Assembly (NCBI GenBank): GCA_020444765.1
Contig: JAGRHW010000158.1
Span: 1 to 7,816 of the forward strand
Reading direction: 5' to 3'
From: Gammaproteobacteria bacterium
Lineage (GTDB): Bacteria; Pseudomonadota; Gammaproteobacteria; Granulosicoccales; Granulosicoccaceae
DNA: 7,816 nt
Below are positions 6,662-7,816 of the stretch, piece by piece. Each line of letters begins with the position of its first letter. Positions within the stretch are counted from its first letter, which is position 1. The notes beneath the pieces are model-generated. The model searched no databases. It was not told the origin of the DNA and saw only the letters and a program-made list of their open reading frames with translations. A program made the position numbers and the translations under genes.

Positions 6662-6721
6662 CTGAATTTGACCCTTAACCTCAACCCTTACGTTGTTCGA
6701 GTGCAGTAAAAGGAGAAGGAA

Positions 6722-7726
6722 ATGCAGACAAATATAAAAAAGATCGTTGGCTCAGTCATGCTGTCGACGTCCATGTTGCTCAGCGCTGGTGCGATGGCCC
6801 AGAGCGAGCCCATACCCATGGTGTTGACCAACGCCATCGCGACCACCCATTGGGGGTCCAAGCTGATGCAGCACTATGCCGACGAGCTTGAGGAAAGGAG
6901 CGGTGGCCGCATCGATACCAAGGTGTATCACGGCGGTACCCTGTACAAGGACAAGGATGCGGTTGCCGCACTCGGAACCGGTTCGGTTCACATGGTGTGG
7001 CCTGTCAGCGTTCAGCTCGAAAGTATCAGCCCGAAGTACGGCGTGATCAATCTGCCGTTCGCGCTGACTGATGAATTCATGCAGGCCGAAGGTGCCGCCG
7101 ATGAAGTCGCTTCGATGCTTTCCGCCTATCTGCCGGAAAACATGCAGGTCATGGGGCTGATGAGAACCGCCGAGCTGGTTTTTATTTTCGATGAAATCGC
7201 TGTCAACGAACCGAACAATCTGAACGGTAAAAAAATCCGTTTGACCGGCGGCAAAGTCCTGCAGGGATTGATCAGGGGTTATGGCGCCAGCCCGATTTCC
7301 ATGCCGGCCTCGGAAATGGCCACGGCCATGATGCAGGGGGCCATAGATGGCATTCTGACATCCGCCGGCGGTTGGGAAATGGTTGGCGTTGGCGCGGCCG
7401 ATACCGCCACGCTGATCCCGGGCCTGAGTCTGCTGACCTATTCTGTTGTCGTCGATAGGGAATGGCTTGAAAAGCTGCCTGAAGACCTGCAGAAAATTGT
7501 TGTGGACACCACCAACGAAATGCTCGCCAAGCAGTGGCAGGAGGCCATAGAGTCTGATCTTGAAACACGTGAAAAACTCCTTGAGGAAGGCGGTAAGTGG
7601 GTCGTTGCCGATGAGCAAAGCACCGGGCAGTTCAAAGAGGTTGCGCAGAAGGTCAATGGCGAGTTTATCGACCGCTATCCGGACGTCTGGAACAAGTTTG
7701 TCGACATCCAGAATAAATACAAGTGA
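6722..7726 (+). CDS. dctP: TRAP transporter periplasmic solute-binding protein (DctP family)
   Basis: A complete 334-residue protein. Residues 1-26 form a Sec signal peptide (KK at 6-7, hydrophobic core, AMA cleavage site before Q27). The mature part has DctP hallmarks: THWGSKLMQHYADELEERSGGRI (42-64), YHGGTLYKDKDAVAALGTGSVHMV (69-92), INLPFAL (109-115), and NLNGKKIRLTGG (167-178), in which R173 is at the position of the Arg that pairs with the substrate carboxylate. ISMPASEMATAMMQGAIDGI (192-211) is the family 'P.sE.y.Alq.G.vDG' motif. It would bind a carboxylate in the periplasm and deliver it to a sodium-coupled DctQ/DctM membrane complex, whose genes are expected just right of the window. 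AGGAG (6711-6715) sits 6 bases before the ATG. It has its own promoter and shares an operator-like site with the divergent catabolic operons, so the ligand is probably the same organic acid. Ligand identity is inferred. Confidence 0.94.
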   Translation: MQTNIKKIVGSVMLSTSMLLSAGAMAQSEPIPMVLTNAIATTHWGSKLMQHYADELEERSGGRIDTKVYHGGTLYKDKDAVAALGTGSVHMVWPVSVQLESISPKYGVINLPFALTDEFMQAEGAADEVASMLSAYLPENMQVMGLMRTAELVFIFDEIAVNEPNNLNGKKIRLTGGKVLQGLIRGYGASPISMPASEMATAMMQGAIDGILTSAGGWEMVGVGAADTATLIPGLSLLTYSVVVDREWLEKLPEDLQKIVVDTTNEMLAKQWQEAIESDLETREKLLEEGGKWVVADEQSTGQFKEVAQKVNGEFIDRYPDVWNKFVDIQNKYK

Positions 7727-7745
7727 GAAAAGCAGGCATAAGGTG

Positions 7746-7780
7746 CGGAACAGATGGCTATCGACTCGCTGTCTGTTCCG
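7746..7780 (+). terminator. Stem-loop after the TRAP binding-protein gene, weak terminator or mRNA 3' protector
   Basis: CGGAACAGA (7746-7754) pairs perfectly over 9 bases with TCTGTTCCG (7772-7780) around a 17-base loop, 19 bases after the dctP stop. No T-run follows directly; the next bases are GCTATACCCTG. It is therefore unlikely to be a strong intrinsic terminator. In TRAP operons the binding protein is needed in excess over the membrane subunits, and a hairpin here could achieve that by partial termination or by protecting the upstream mRNA from 3' decay. The last 36 bases of the window show no gene start. Confidence 0.55.
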
Positions 7781-7816
7781 GCTATACCCTGTTCTCCTTT
7801 AAATCGTAAAAAAATC

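Noticed and set aside
6630..6665. An 11-codon open frame, a possible leader peptide before dctP
   Set aside because: Its ATG overlaps the -10 box and lies upstream of the predicted transcription start, and there is no ribosome site.
6752..7618. A 288-codon leftward frame opposite the TRAP binding-protein gene
   Set aside because: It is fully antisense to a gene with a signal peptide and DctP motifs; its composition (many His, Gln, Arg, Gly) is typical of a shadow frame.
1..7816. CRISPR arrays, tRNA or rRNA genes, insertion sequences or phage genes
   Set aside because: No direct-repeat array, tRNA-like cloverleaf, transposase frame or terminal inverted repeat was found; nearly all the sequence is accounted for by seven metabolic and transport genes.

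Overview
The window reads as part of a catabolic locus for a branched C5 dicarboxylic acid, most likely itaconate, in a Gram-negative bacterium. The organism is probably a pseudomonadote, and a gammaproteobacterium would fit. The evidence is the moderately high G+C content, the Shine-Dalgarno sites, a periplasmic TRAP-type binding protein with a Sec signal peptide, and the overall gene content. No rRNA or other taxonomic marker is present, so the lineage is an inference.

Layout. Positions 1 to 4336 hold a leftward operon, in transcription order: a MaoC-fold acyl-CoA hydratase (4336-3842), an MmgE/PrpD family protein (3780-2371), an acyl-CoA dehydrogenase (2351-1182), and a family III (CaiB/BaiF) CoA-transferase (from 1162, running off the left edge). 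A 91-base divergent control region (4337-4427) separates it from a rightward pair: a CitE-like CoA-ester lyase (4428-5333) and a 12-helix MFS transporter (5336-6559) whose start lies 2 bases past the lyase stop. A 162-base intergenic region (6560-6721) with its own promoter then leads to a TRAP transporter solute-binding protein (6722-7726). A stem-loop follows it, and the small and large TRAP membrane subunits would be expected beyond the right edge. No stretch longer than 300 bases lacks a gene.

How the genes fit together. The CoA-transferase would activate the imported acid (itaconate to itaconyl-CoA). The MaoC hydratase would add water to give citramalyl-CoA, and the CitE-like lyase would split that into acetyl-CoA and pyruvate. 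This is the Ict/Ich/Ccl pathway known from Pseudomonas aeruginosa and Yersinia pestis. The acyl-CoA dehydrogenase and the MmgE/PrpD protein are not needed for this three-step route and may feed related acids into it. The MFS and TRAP systems are the likely transporters.

The most informative non-coding observation is an identical 12-base near-palindrome, TTGTACGGACAA. It occurs once inside the divergent catabolic promoter region (4385-4396) and once just upstream of the TRAP promoter (6588-6599). It is probably the operator of one regulator, encoded outside the window, that controls all three transcription units.
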